A stretch of 64,000 nucleotides of DNA from CBDIDH01 sp965277595 (lineage in GTDB: Bacteria > Planctomycetota > Planctomycetia > Isosphaerales > Isosphaeraceae). The notes beneath the pieces are model-generated. The model worked only from the letters and a program-made list of their open reading frames with translations. It did no database searches and was not told the origin of the DNA. The stretch covers positions 4,092,001 to 4,156,000 of the forward strand of contig CBDIDH010000002.1 of assembly GCA_965277595.1 (NCBI GenBank), given 5' to 3'. Below are positions 1 through 8,232 of the stretch, in pieces (positions within the stretch are counted from its first letter, which is position 1; every line of letters begins with the position of its first letter). The position numbers and the translations under genes are program-made.

Positions 1-1229
1 TTCGGGTCGCGGCCGTCGGGGTCGTACATCTGCCGGGCTTCAACGAGCGAATCGCGCAGGCCGGCCGCGGCGATCGGCAAGGGGACGCCGGTCGGGTACA
101 TGTAAAGCATGAACTGGTAGCGCTGGTGGATGATCGGATCGCGCAAAAGCTCGTTGATCATCGGAATCCAGGCGAGCGGGCTGGAGATCAGGCCGTGAAC
201 CATCACGACGGGGATCTTGCCCGGCTCGTAAGGACGCAAAAGCATCAGGTTCGCCCGCCCCATCGCCGCCCCGGGACGGAAAAGGCCGTTCCATCGGTAG
301 CGTTCGAGGTCGGTCTTCGACCACATGTAGGCAAGCGGCGTGGTGAAGTCTGACTCGACCGGCAGTTCGGCGGGCGCGGTGCCGACCTTGGGAACCCGGA
401 TCGGGTCGACGAGTTCGAGGGTGCATTCGCGGGGCTCGGTAATCGGCGCGGCGGCGTCGCGGAGCCGGGAATTCGGCCGGAGAAAGGCGGTGAGCGGAAA
501 GGCCATCTCGGGCGGATAGAACCGAGCGGCCCCCTTGCCTGGCTCGGCCACCTTGTGAATCCCGATCAAGGGGACGCCGAGGCCATACTGGTAGTTCCGG
601 GTGTCGAGCCCGGTGACCTTGAAGTCGGTGGCGAGAATGATCTGGTCCACGTCCTTGGGGGTCCACGGTGAGTTCGTGAGCGCGACGCGCAAGACCTGTT
701 CGCGGCCGTGAACCTTGAGCTTGATCGTCCCTTCGGGCATGATCTGGCCGTTGGACTGCGCCGCGCGGATCAGGCGGTCGAGGCCGCCGTTGTACAGGTC
801 GCAGGCCATCCGAAAGCGAGGGTCCGACGGCTGTCGGCCCGCGGCGAGATCGGGGTCGAAAAGGAAGTCGAAGGCGTAGGCGACGGAGTCAACGTAGCGG
901 TCAATCGCCTCGGCCTTGCGTCGGCGATCGAGCCGGCTCCCCTCGATCCAGGAAAGTTCGGCGAGGGCGTAGACGACGTCGGGGTCGGGATTGGCGCGGG
1001 CGTCTTTTTCGAGGCTGGCGAGCGTGCCGTCGACGTCGCGGCGGTAACGGCGGTCGAGGTCGTGACGTTTGAGCGTGTCCGCCGTCCGATCGCTGGGCCG
1101 ATCGAGTGTCGACAGGCTGCGCTGAAAGGAAGCCTGCGAGCGATCGCCGCGGTTCGGCTGGACGGTGATGGCGTCCTGCCAGTTCACGGCGGAGATCGTC
1201 AGGAGGAAGATCAGGTTGGCAAGCGACAT
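1..1229 (-). CDS. alpha/beta-hydrolase (lipase-like), C-terminus beyond the window
   Basis: This partial gene runs leftward off the window; about 409 residues are visible. I place the start at the ATG whose complement ends at 1229, because AGGGAG lies about 10 nt upstream and the N-terminus (MSLANLIFLLTISAVNWQDA) is hydrophobic like a signal sequence. Residues ~50-130 are helical and charged. Near residue 345 the segment IPVVMVHGLISSPLAW matches the strand plus HG oxyanion-hole turn of alpha/beta-hydrolase lipases. The nucleophile elbow (GxSxG) would lie beyond base 1. Function is therefore inferred: a secreted or membrane-anchored esterase/lipase of the kind common in planctomycetes. It lies 59 bp downstream of the Wzt-like gene on the same strand and could be co-transcribed. 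Confidence 0.7.
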   Translation of the reverse strand, partial: MSLANLIFLLTISAVNWQDAITVQPNRGDRSQASFQRSLSTLDRPSDRTADTLKRHDLDRRYRRDVDGTLASLEKDARANPDPDVVYALAELSWIEGSRLDRRRKAEAIDRYVDSVAYAFDFLFDPDLAAGRQPSDPRFRMACDLYNGGLDRLIRAAQSNGQIMPEGTIKLKVHGREQVLRVALTNSPWTPKDVDQIILATDFKVTGLDTRNYQYGLGVPLIGIHKVAEPGKGAARFYPPEMAFPLTAFLRPNSRLRDAAAPITEPRECTLELVDPIRVPKVGTAPAELPVESDFTTPLAYMWSKTDLERYRWNGLFRPGAAMGRANLMLLRPYEPGKIPVVMVHGLISSPLAWIPMINELLRDPIIHQRYQFMLYMYPTGVPLPIAAAGLRDSLVEARQMYDPDGRDP

Positions 1230-1288
1230 CGGCGGGCCACTCCCTTTGACCCCGGCCTCGCGGTGCGCGGGGTCGAATGTCTCCGGTT

Positions 1289-2062
1289 TCAGTCGGCCGG
1301 GCGCGACGCGGCGACGTCTTCGAGGTAACGCTCGATGACCTCGTCGATCGTGCCTTCGCCGACGATCCGGCCCTTTTTCATCCAGACCCCCCGGTTGCAC
1401 ATCTGCCGGAGGGCATCCATGTCGTGCGAGACAATCACGACCACCTGCGAGCGATCGAAGAGGCTGACGATGCGGTCGCGCGCCTGATCCTTGAACGCGG
1501 CGTCTCCCGCGTTCAGGGCCTCGTCGAGCAGCAGAATGTCAGGATCAACCTCGGTGGCGATCGAGAAGGCGAGGCGCATGTACATGCCGCTGGAATAATA
1601 CTTGAGCGGCAGGTCGGCGAAATCGCGAAGGCCGGTGAACTCGTAAATCTCGTCGATCTTCTTGACCATCTCGCGGCGGGGGATGCCGAGCATCGCGCCG
1701 TTGAGGAGGATGTTGTCCGTTCCCGACAACTCAGGGTTGAATCCCGCGCCCATCTCGATCAACGGCGCGACATTCCCTCGAATCGCCACGCGACCCGAGG
1801 TCGGCGGGTAAATCCTCGCCAGGAGCCTCAGCAGGGTGCTCTTGCCCGCGCCATTGTGGCCAAGGATACCGACTCGCTCGCCCTTGCGGATTGTCAACGA
1901 GACGTTGCTCAAGGCCCAGAAGTCGGTCGACGGCGCCGGGCCTTCGCGACGGAGCAAGAGATCAATCGCGGCGCGCTTGAGCGAGTATTGCTTGTCCGAA
2001 TAGCTGACGAACCGGAGCGAGACGTCGTCCAGTTCGATCAGCGGCGGAGCTTGCAAGGACAT
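1289..2062 (-). CDS. ABC transporter ATP-binding protein, Wzt/TagH type (polysaccharide export)
   Basis: ATPase half of an exporter, 257 residues from the preferred ATG at 2062 (MSLQAPPLIELDD). An upstream in-frame ATG would add 37 unconvincing residues that overlap the permease gene. Visible motifs: Walker A GHNGAGKST (residues ~69-76), signature YSSGM (156-160), Walker B ILLLDEAL (~176-183) and H-loop His213. The protein resembles the ATPases that energise ABC-2 O-antigen, capsule or teichoic-acid exporters. It ends soon after the ATPase domain, so it lacks the C-terminal carbohydrate-binding domain of long Wzt proteins. It follows the permease gene with a 37-bp gap, which supports an operon. 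The exported glycan is unknown; no glycosyltransferases are nearby. Confidence 0.9.
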   Translation of the reverse strand: MSLQAPPLIELDDVSLRFVSYSDKQYSLKRAAIDLLLRREGPAPSTDFWALSNVSLTIRKGERVGILGHNGAGKSTLLRLLARIYPPTSGRVAIRGNVAPLIEMGAGFNPELSGTDNILLNGAMLGIPRREMVKKIDEIYEFTGLRDFADLPLKYYSSGMYMRLAFSIATEVDPDILLLDEALNAGDAAFKDQARDRIVSLFDRSQVVVIVSHDMDALRQMCNRGVWMKKGRIVGEGTIDEVIERYLEDVAASRPAD

Positions 2063-2099
2063 CGGCGGCCGGTACGCGAGCCGCGTCTTCCTGGGCGAC

Positions 2100-3002
2100 T
2101 CAGAGGCGGAAGACCAGCTTGTTCTCATGGCTCTTGAACGCGGCATAACCGACTCCCAGGCTCGCCGCCGCAATTCCGGCGGCCGCGGCGATTGTCGACA
2201 ACGGCGGCCACTGGCCGTTCACTATGATGACCTGGAACATCCGAATGAACGGATACGCCGGGTTCAACCAGAACCTCCAGCGCAGCTCCGCCGGGATGAA
2301 CTCAAGCTGGTAAACGATCGGCGTTGCGAAATACCAGGCCTGAAGAAAGACCGAGACCAGGTGTCCGCAATCGCGGAAGAAGGTGTTCGCCACGGCCACG
2401 ATCAGGCCAAGGCCCAGGGTGAACGTCGCGAAAAGCAAGATCGCCACGGGCAAGAAAAAGAGCGATGGCGTAACCTGCGCGCCTAGCGGTTTCATTAACG
2501 CAAAGAGCGCCACCAGCGAGAGAACGAAGGTCGTCAGGTTGACCAGCAGTTTCGCCAGCGGGAAGACCAGCTTCGGCAAATAGATTTTCCGAATCAGCCC
2601 CTCGTTCTGGATAATGCAAAAGGCAAACTCGTTCATCGAGGCCGAGAGAAAGTTCCAGGGAACCATCCCCGCGAACAGGTAAACCGCGAAGTTCTGGGTC
2701 TTGATCTTGAAAAGCTGCGAGAAGACCAGGGCCATCGTCGTCAGCATCAAAATCGGATTCAGCATCGTCCAGAGAAAGCCAAGGAACGAACGCTGATAGC
2801 GAACGCGCAGCTCCTGGACGACCATGTTTTGAATCACCGGCCAGAAGCGAACGAGTTCGTGGCCTTCCTCGCGAAGTAGGCCGACCCACAGGGTCGGGCC
2901 TCGCGAGGTATAAGGCGCCGGAAAACAATCGACCGCCGGTGCCGACGCGGACGAAGTCTCGGTCTCGGTTTCCGTCTCGGTATCGGTCGTGGAAACATCC
3001 AT
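2100..3002 (-). CDS. ABC-2 type transporter permease, Wzm type
   Basis: Inner-membrane partner of the adjacent ATPase, 300 residues. The N-terminal ~50 residues are cytoplasmic and include a run of Thr-Glu repeats (TDTETETETET) of unknown role. Next comes the family hallmark VRYQRSFLGFLWTMLNP (residues ~88-104), just ahead of the first membrane segment. About six hydrophobic segments follow, the last near residues 270-290. Family knowledge: such permeases form the channel for undecaprenyl-linked polysaccharide. The start ATG at 3002 has a purine-rich GAGGGGAT about 11 nt upstream. Gene order permease-ATPase is typical. Confidence is high for the family and low for the substrate. Confidence 0.9.
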   Translation of the reverse strand: MDVSTTDTETETETETSSASAPAVDCFPAPYTSRGPTLWVGLLREEGHELVRFWPVIQNMVVQELRVRYQRSFLGFLWTMLNPILMLTTMALVFSQLFKIKTQNFAVYLFAGMVPWNFLSASMNEFAFCIIQNEGLIRKIYLPKLVFPLAKLLVNLTTFVLSLVALFALMKPLGAQVTPSLFFLPVAILLFATFTLGLGLIVAVANTFFRDCGHLVSVFLQAWYFATPIVYQLEFIPAELRWRFWLNPAYPFIRMFQVIIVNGQWPPLSTIAAAAGIAAASLGVGYAAFKSHENKLVFRL

Positions 3003-3168
3003 GTGACTAATTCGATCCCCTCACGAGGGCTCGGAAAGACCAGGGCCAATCCGTCGGCCGGGTCCGCGTCGGGGGGGATCTTACGTTCCGACCCCGTTTT
3101 GAGGAAGTCCAACCGTTTGGATTGCACGTTTCCGCGCGTTAAACCCTGGAACTCCCTGACGTTCTGGC

Positions 3169-5040
3169 TCAATCATCATCGGACTGACGTTGCATGGTTC
3201 GAACCCCGACCCGCGACGCCATCCGAACTTTCTGATCGTTGGGCAGGCGTTTCAGGTAGGTTGACTTCAAGGCGCTCAGCCAGCGGATCTCGCGGCCCTC
3301 GTAGCTGATGATGACACGGGTCAGGATCGGGCCCGGCGTCGCCAGAGCCCGTCCGAGGCCGGGCGCGATCTCGACATTGCTGGCGATCTGGTTGTATCGC
3401 AGGCCGACCCCCTGAGCAAAAGCCGCGTAGTCGATCCGGGCCAGTTCGGTCGCCGTCGTGCGCCGATAGACGGGCTCCTGAAGCATCTGCATGTAGTGAT
3501 AGGCACCATCATCAAAGACGAAGAACTTCACCGGCAGACCGGCACGCGCCGCGGTGGACATCTCAATGGCCGACATCAGGAAGCAGCCGTCGCCGGTAAT
3601 CGAGACGACCGTCCGGTCGGGCCGGACCTTCTGCGCGCCGATCGATGCGGGAATGGCCCAGCCCATGCTCTGGTTATCGGCCGGCGTGAAGTAGCGTCGA
3701 GGCCCCTGGACGCTGACGGCCTCCGACGCCCAGTGTGTGGACGCGGTCACATCGACGAAGATCAACTCGTCAGGCCCGAGCGCCGCGCGAAGCTGGGTGA
3801 GGAAGACCATCGGGTCCACGCCGCAGGTGACACGGACCCGAGTATTCTCGGCGAGGTCAACCATCCGGTCATTGCGGATCTTGTTTTGTAAATTGGCGCA
3901 AGGGGGACGACGGATCAGGTCGGCGTCGGCGAGAAGGCGGTCAAAGAAGACCCGAGAATCGGCGCAGAGCTTGACGTGGGCGTTCACGTTCCGGCCAAGA
4001 TTGTGCGGGTTCGCATCGACGTGAATGATCGTCTCATGTTTGGGAATCGCGAAGTTCGCGGTCGAGACCTCGCTATATTTCACACCGACCGCGAGCACCA
4101 GATCCACTTCCTTGAAGGCGCGTTCCGCGGCGCGTGTGCCCTGTTTGCCGTATCCCCAGCCGACAGCGAGCGGGTGCGCGTCGGGAATACACCCCTTGCC
4201 ACTGACCGACGTCGCCACGGGGGCCTGAAGAAGTTCAGCCACGGCGACAAGCGACGGACTGGCATCAACGCAACCGAGCCCCGCGTAAATGCCGACGCGG
4301 CAACGCCTGTCGGCCAGGTGGCCGAGAACCTTCGGGTAAACCGCGTCGTCAAAGGGGACGGGATACGGCGGCGGCACCCCTTGATCGAAGTTCCAGGTCA
4401 TCGAATAGAAAGGAAAAGGGATCACCACGGCGACCGGGCCGGGCTCGCCCGATCGCGCGACGCGAAACGCCTGATGAATTGTGCCGGGAATCTCGGAGAC
4501 GTGGCGGATTTCGAACACGTTCTTGACGATCGGCCGGAGGATCGCGGCGTTGTAGAGGGAATGGACCTGGCCGATCGGGGCCTGAGGACTGCGGTCGACA
4601 TCGGTGATGATGCCGACGATCGGAACACTATCGAGAAGCGCTTCGCCGATCCCGGTCATCGCGTTCGTGAGTCCAGGGCCAGGGACCACGCTGAAGACGC
4701 CGACGTTACCGGTCACCCGCGCCGAGGCGTCGGCCATGACACTTGCCGAGGCTTCGTGACTGACAAGGAGGTACGGTAACTGATACGCCTTCAAGGCGTC
4801 CCAGAACTCATTGCTCTGCGCACCCGGGATACCAAAGACGCAGCGGACGCCTTCGCACATCAAGGCCGCGACGGTCGCCTGGGCGCCGGTTAATTTGCCC
4901 TGAACGCCGGTTCGCCGGACGTAACGTCCGACCTCGACGTGGGCGCCCTGAGCTTTGGGGGCCGTCGCAAGTGCGGAAGCGGCAACGCCGATCGTGCCGA
5001 GAACGCCGATCGCCTGACGCCGGTTGAGATCCGGGTTCAC
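3169..5040 (-). CDS. thiamine-diphosphate-dependent enzyme (acetolactate-synthase-like) with Tat signal
   Basis: A 623-residue member of the acetolactate synthase/benzoylformate decarboxylase superfamily. I choose the GTG at 5040 because AGGAAGG lies 8-10 nt upstream and the twin-arginine signal then sits at the N-terminus (NRRQAIGVLG, residues 6-15, then a hydrophobic stretch and Ala-rich cleavage region to ~32). The three usual domains follow: the Pyr domain with the cofactor-activating Glu96 in LLVSHEASA, a central domain, and the PP domain with GDG at 483-485. The Mg/ThDP motif normally ends in NN; here it reads FFVFDDG (Asp510-Asp511). The reaction is unknown; a periplasmic ThDP enzyme is unusual. 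The gene stands alone between the ABC pair and an isomerase-like gene. Confidence 0.85.
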   Translation of the reverse strand: MNPDLNRRQAIGVLGTIGVAASALATAPKAQGAHVEVGRYVRRTGVQGKLTGAQATVAALMCEGVRCVFGIPGAQSNEFWDALKAYQLPYLLVSHEASASVMADASARVTGNVGVFSVVPGPGLTNAMTGIGEALLDSVPIVGIITDVDRSPQAPIGQVHSLYNAAILRPIVKNVFEIRHVSEIPGTIHQAFRVARSGEPGPVAVVIPFPFYSMTWNFDQGVPPPYPVPFDDAVYPKVLGHLADRRCRVGIYAGLGCVDASPSLVAVAELLQAPVATSVSGKGCIPDAHPLAVGWGYGKQGTRAAERAFKEVDLVLAVGVKYSEVSTANFAIPKHETIIHVDANPHNLGRNVNAHVKLCADSRVFFDRLLADADLIRRPPCANLQNKIRNDRMVDLAENTRVRVTCGVDPMVFLTQLRAALGPDELIFVDVTASTHWASEAVSVQGPRRYFTPADNQSMGWAIPASIGAQKVRPDRTVVSITGDGCFLMSAIEMSTAARAGLPVKFFVFDDGAYHYMQMLQEPVYRRTTATELARIDYAAFAQGVGLRYNQIASNVEIAPGLGRALATPGPILTRVIISYEGREIRWLSALKSTYLKRLPNDQKVRMASRVGVRTMQRQSDDD

Positions 5041-5253
5041 TGGCCGCCCCTTCCTGAAGCGTTCACGCAAGCCGCGCCGCGATGTTGGCCTTGAGCCACC
5101 AAAACGCCAAGCGATCTGGGGCCGCCTTCCATTGAGCGGCCGATCTCACCCTGTTTTTATCGACCGAGGAAGGGGGTCAAAATCCGGGTCGATCTTTAAA
5201 GCAGAACAAAAGGATCAAACGAATCCCGCATAATCGGCACGACACAACCCTTG

Positions 5254-6087
5254 TCAGGACGTCAGCCGCTGGAGCCTTTCCAGGAAGTGGGGTGTGATCG
5301 ACTCCGGGAATTTGCGAAGGAGTCGGATGCATTCGAGCATCACAGGCCCCTTATACTCGATTTCGAGGAGCGAACTGGCCCAGTCGTCCCAGTCGATCGA
5401 ACCTTGACCGGGGGGCAAATGCGAGTCGTGTCGGCCGTCGTTGTCGTGGACGTGGGTCGTTTTGAGCCAGGAGCCGGCCGCGATCGTCTCGGCGCGGACC
5501 GTGGCGGAGATATGGGCGTGCCCCGTATCGAGAGCGAGTCCGATTCCGGGTCGATCAAGCGCGGCGACGAGAGAGTTGAGGTCCGCCATCAGGCTTCCGG
5601 GATGAACGCCGGGGGGCATGTTTTCGACGCAGAGGATGACGCCTGTGCCCTGGGCGTGATCGGCAAGGGTTAACAGGCCGCGACTCAGGGCATCGCGACG
5701 GCCGGCAGTGGCTTCGCGGTCGGAAAGACCGCCGGGATGGACGACGAGATAGATTCCACCAACCTCGGAAAGCCAGTCGACGCAGCGTTTCAGGTCGTCA
5801 ACCGACGCGGAATGCGTTGTCGGATCGACGTCGCCGAGGTCGACCCTCGGGGCGCGGATGGACTGGCCGCCCCAGCAGCCATGAGCGCTATGAACAGAGA
5901 GGCCAGCGTCGGCGACCTGAAGGCGCAAGGGGCGAGGGTCGGGAAAGAGACGCCAGTCGGGAAGGATTTCGAGGACCGAGGCATTGAGTCGGCGGGCGAT
6001 GGCCAGGTCAACCGCGACGTCGCCGCCGGTAAACCCATAGGCGATCATTGTGCCGAGTGGGCGCGGGTTTCGGGTGGTTAACGGCAT
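5254..6087 (-). CDS. sugar phosphate isomerase/epimerase-like TIM barrel (AP endonuclease 2 family)
   Basis: A protein of 277 residues from the ATG at 6087 (MPLTTRNPRPLG), which has AGGACAGG just upstream; longer in-frame starts overlap the divergent FabZ-like gene's leader. The chain has the xylose-isomerase-like TIM-barrel signature: strands ending in metal or substrate ligands such as VLEILPDW, SVHSAHG, YLVVHPGG, CVENMPPG, LALDTGHAH, THVHDNDGRHDSHLPPGQG and MLECI. His and Glu residues at strand ends suggest a divalent-metal isomerase/epimerase of the IolE/hexulose-6-phosphate type. The substrate cannot be read from sequence. The gene is divergent from the dehydratase at 6338, with about 250 bp between the starts. 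Confidence 0.85.
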   Translation of the reverse strand: MPLTTRNPRPLGTMIAYGFTGGDVAVDLAIARRLNASVLEILPDWRLFPDPRPLRLQVADAGLSVHSAHGCWGGQSIRAPRVDLGDVDPTTHSASVDDLKRCVDWLSEVGGIYLVVHPGGLSDREATAGRRDALSRGLLTLADHAQGTGVILCVENMPPGVHPGSLMADLNSLVAALDRPGIGLALDTGHAHISATVRAETIAAGSWLKTTHVHDNDGRHDSHLPPGQGSIDWDDWASSLLEIEYKGPVMLECIRLLRKFPESITPHFLERLQRLTS

Positions 6088-6337
6088 CTCGGCCCTGTCC
6101 TTGCGTCGTCGGGGGTGAAACCTCTTGTCGAGGGACGCGCGGTTGGTCATGATAGCCTTGGTCCGGCCCGGGTCAACGCCCGGCCGCCCGATCGAACGGA
6201 CGGCCACGCAAGCCGGGTCACGGCCCTTCCATTCGCCCGAGTGCGAACGCCGGGTCCGCAACGAATTTCAAGGGCGGCGCTGGCTGCTCGGTCAAGACCC
6301 CCCGCCGGTGAGTCGGTCGGTCAAGGAACTTTTCGAA

Positions 6338-6853
6338 ATGCCGCCTGTTGTCCTGGTCGACCCTTTGACGATTGACACCTCACGTGTCCTCTACGATCAA
6401 GAGGGGATTCGGCAGGGCAACCCGCAGCGGTTTGAGATGGAACAGCTCACGGCGATCGTTGCCATCGATCCCGAACGCCAGCTCATCATCGGATACAAGG
6501 ACGTTGAGCCGTCCGAATTCTGGGTCCGGGGCCATGTCCCCGGCTATCCGCTCATGCCCGGCGTGATGATCTGCGAGGCCGCGGCGCAACTTTCCAGCTA
6601 TTATTGTCACGTCATCAACCTGGTGAAAGACGGCTTCCTCGGCTTCGGCGGCATGGAGGACGTTCGCTTTCGCGGACCGGTCCGGCCGGGGGATCGGCTC
6701 GTCCTGGTCTCAAAGGCGACGAAGGTCCACAGGCGGCAGACCGTCTTTGAAACCCAGGGATTCGTCGACAACAACATGGTCTATCACGGCCGGATCATCG
6801 GCGTCCCCCTGGCGAGCCGCGACCCGAACTCATCCCCCGAATCGAACGCCTGA
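6338..6853 (+). CDS. 3-hydroxyacyl-ACP dehydratase, FabZ/FabA-like hotdog protein
   Basis: A 171-residue hotdog-fold protein that likely dehydrates 3-hydroxyacyl-ACP or a related acyl thioester in lipid synthesis. The ATG at 6338 is preferred because AAGGAA sits 9 nt upstream; earlier in-frame codons give a basic non-homologous extension. The catalytic histidine lies in RGHVPGYPLMPGVM and the catalytic acid in the following CEAAAQ helix, exactly the FabZ layout. A second conserved patch, FRGPVRPGD, follows, as in FabZ. It may not be the housekeeping FabZ: the N-terminal arm (~55 residues) is longer than the E. coli enzyme and no other fab genes are nearby. The stop lies 11 bp before trmB, so the two are probably co-transcribed. 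Confidence 0.85.
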   Translation: MPPVVLVDPLTIDTSRVLYDQEGIRQGNPQRFEMEQLTAIVAIDPERQLIIGYKDVEPSEFWVRGHVPGYPLMPGVMICEAAAQLSSYYCHVINLVKDGFLGFGGMEDVRFRGPVRPGDRLVLVSKATKVHRRQTVFETQGFVDNNMVYHGRIIGVPLASRDPNSSPESNA

Positions 6854-6864
6854 GAGACGCCCCC

Positions 6865-7521
6865 TTGCCGACCATGCCCGAACCCCGCCCGAAGATCGAC
6901 ACAACACGCTTCACCCTGGATCTGACCGGCGTCGACGGGCCGCTCAATTGGCCGGAAATCTTCGGCAACGACCGGCCGGTCGAGCTGGAAGTCGGTTCAG
7001 GCAAGGGTCTATTTTTACAAAACGCCGCGACGGCGAACCCTGGCCACAATTTTGTCGGGGTTGAGCTTGCCCGCAAGTACGCGTTGAAGGCCGCCGAGCG
7101 TGTGGCAAAGCGCAGGCTCGACAACGTCCGCCTGTTGGCTGGCGATGGCAAACTCTTTCTGAACAAGCATGTCGCCGCGGAATCCCTGCGGGCGGTTCAC
7201 GTCTACTTTCCCGATCCCTGGTGGAAGGCCCGGCACAAAAAGCGCCGGGTCTTCAGTGAGTCCCTCGTCGTCGACATCGAGCGCGCACTTGTACCAGGGG
7301 GCGACCTGTGGGTGGCCACCGACGTTGAAGAGTATTTCGGCGTGATCCGCGACCTCGTCGCCACGCACCCGAGGTTCGAGCCTCAGGACTGGGCCGACTT
7401 GAAAGAAGCCGAACACGACCTCGATTACCTGACCAACTTCGAACGGAAGTATCGCATCGAGGGAAGGCCGATCCACAGGGCACATTATGTTTTGAAGTCA
7501 TTGAATACGAGACCTAAATAG
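6865..7521 (+). CDS. trmB: tRNA (guanine46-N7)-methyltransferase
   Basis: Class I SAM-dependent methyltransferase of about 218 residues that makes m7G46 in tRNA. The SAM-binding loop is ELEVGSGKG (residues ~40-48), followed by VGVELARKYA and the family hallmark VYFPDPWWKARHKKRR (~112-127), where the Asp and Trp residues are diagnostic. The first possible start is TTG at 6865, with GAGAG about 8 nt upstream; an ATG at 6874 would remove three residues but has no visible ribosome binding site. The C-terminus (DYLTNFERKYRIEGRPIHR) is also typical for TrmB. It lies directly downstream of the FabZ-like gene. Confidence 0.92.
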   Translation: MPTMPEPRPKIDTTRFTLDLTGVDGPLNWPEIFGNDRPVELEVGSGKGLFLQNAATANPGHNFVGVELARKYALKAAERVAKRRLDNVRLLAGDGKLFLNKHVAAESLRAVHVYFPDPWWKARHKKRRVFSESLVVDIERALVPGGDLWVATDVEEYFGVIRDLVATHPRFEPQDWADLKEAEHDLDYLTNFERKYRIEGRPIHRAHYVLKSLNTRPK

Positions 7522-7688
7522 TTTACAAGCAATAACCACGAGGATTGTTCACAAATCGCATCAGCCATCACTACAGGCATAAAAGGCGAACAAATCCTGA
7601 GACGACGTTATTTGAATCTAATAGGTTTTCACCTTCAGATTCTCTAGCTCAAACCCAAAGCCTATTTACACTTTGCGGAGAAAGGAAG

Positions 7689-8144
7689 ATGGATTCCACG
7701 ATTATCTCGGCAATCATCACCGGCGTCTTTGGACTCTTGGGGGTTGCCATAACTTTCCGGGGAATCAACAAGCCAAGCCCTGACGAACCCCCTAAAGGCC
7801 CTACAACAGACACTCCAAATCCCTCAACCCAAAAAATCGCGAAAAAAGTTCTCCCTGGAACACGTTGCACGGTCTACGGAAAAGTCATTCCGACGCGGGG
7901 TAGAGACATTGGGATTCGCGTCCAAAATGAATCAGAGCTTCGACAGTTCTGGAAGGACAACGAAATCGATAGAAAACTTGATTGGTTTGGGCGAGGTGCG
8001 CCAGTTTGCTCGATAGGCCGCACTCAGGATATCAAGAGCTGCAAGATCGGCGACGAGGTCAGCCTTACCTTCGTTACTTTTGATGATCGCAGGGGCAGAA
8101 GAGGAATTCGAACAGTGGAGTTTGAAGTCATTTCGCAAGCGTGA
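7689..8144 (+). CDS. small membrane-anchored hypothetical protein, lower GC than neighbours
   Basis: I do not recognise this 151-residue protein. The ATG at 7689 is preceded by AAAGGAAG, a strong ribosome binding site, so the longer in-frame reading from 7545 is unlikely. Residues 1-24 (MDSTIISAIITGVFGLLGVA at the start) form one membrane segment. A Pro/Thr-rich linker follows, then a beta-rich domain from ~55 to the end (TRCTVYGKVIPTRGRDIGIR and later strands), which could be an OB- or SH3-like fold with the domain outside or inside the membrane. The codons and the 170-bp upstream region are visibly AT-richer than trmB and purF, so recent acquisition is plausible. Confidence 0.6.
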   Translation: MDSTIISAIITGVFGLLGVAITFRGINKPSPDEPPKGPTTDTPNPSTQKIAKKVLPGTRCTVYGKVIPTRGRDIGIRVQNESELRQFWKDNEIDRKLDWFGRGAPVCSIGRTQDIKSCKIGDEVSLTFVTFDDRRGRRGIRTVEFEVISQA

Positions 8145-8232
8145 TGACGTTTGTAAGAAGGATCAAAGGGGAGCGCATTCAAGCCTGAGCTTTGTGCTTT
8201 TCCCCCTAACCCGTCGTTCTCGCGCCGCTCGT

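Noticed and set aside
708..2137. Long plus-strand ORFs opposite the hydrolase and ABC genes
   Set aside because: They are antisense shadows of high-GC genes. Their composition is Arg/Gly/Val-rich with no recognisable domains, while the minus strand encodes clear families.
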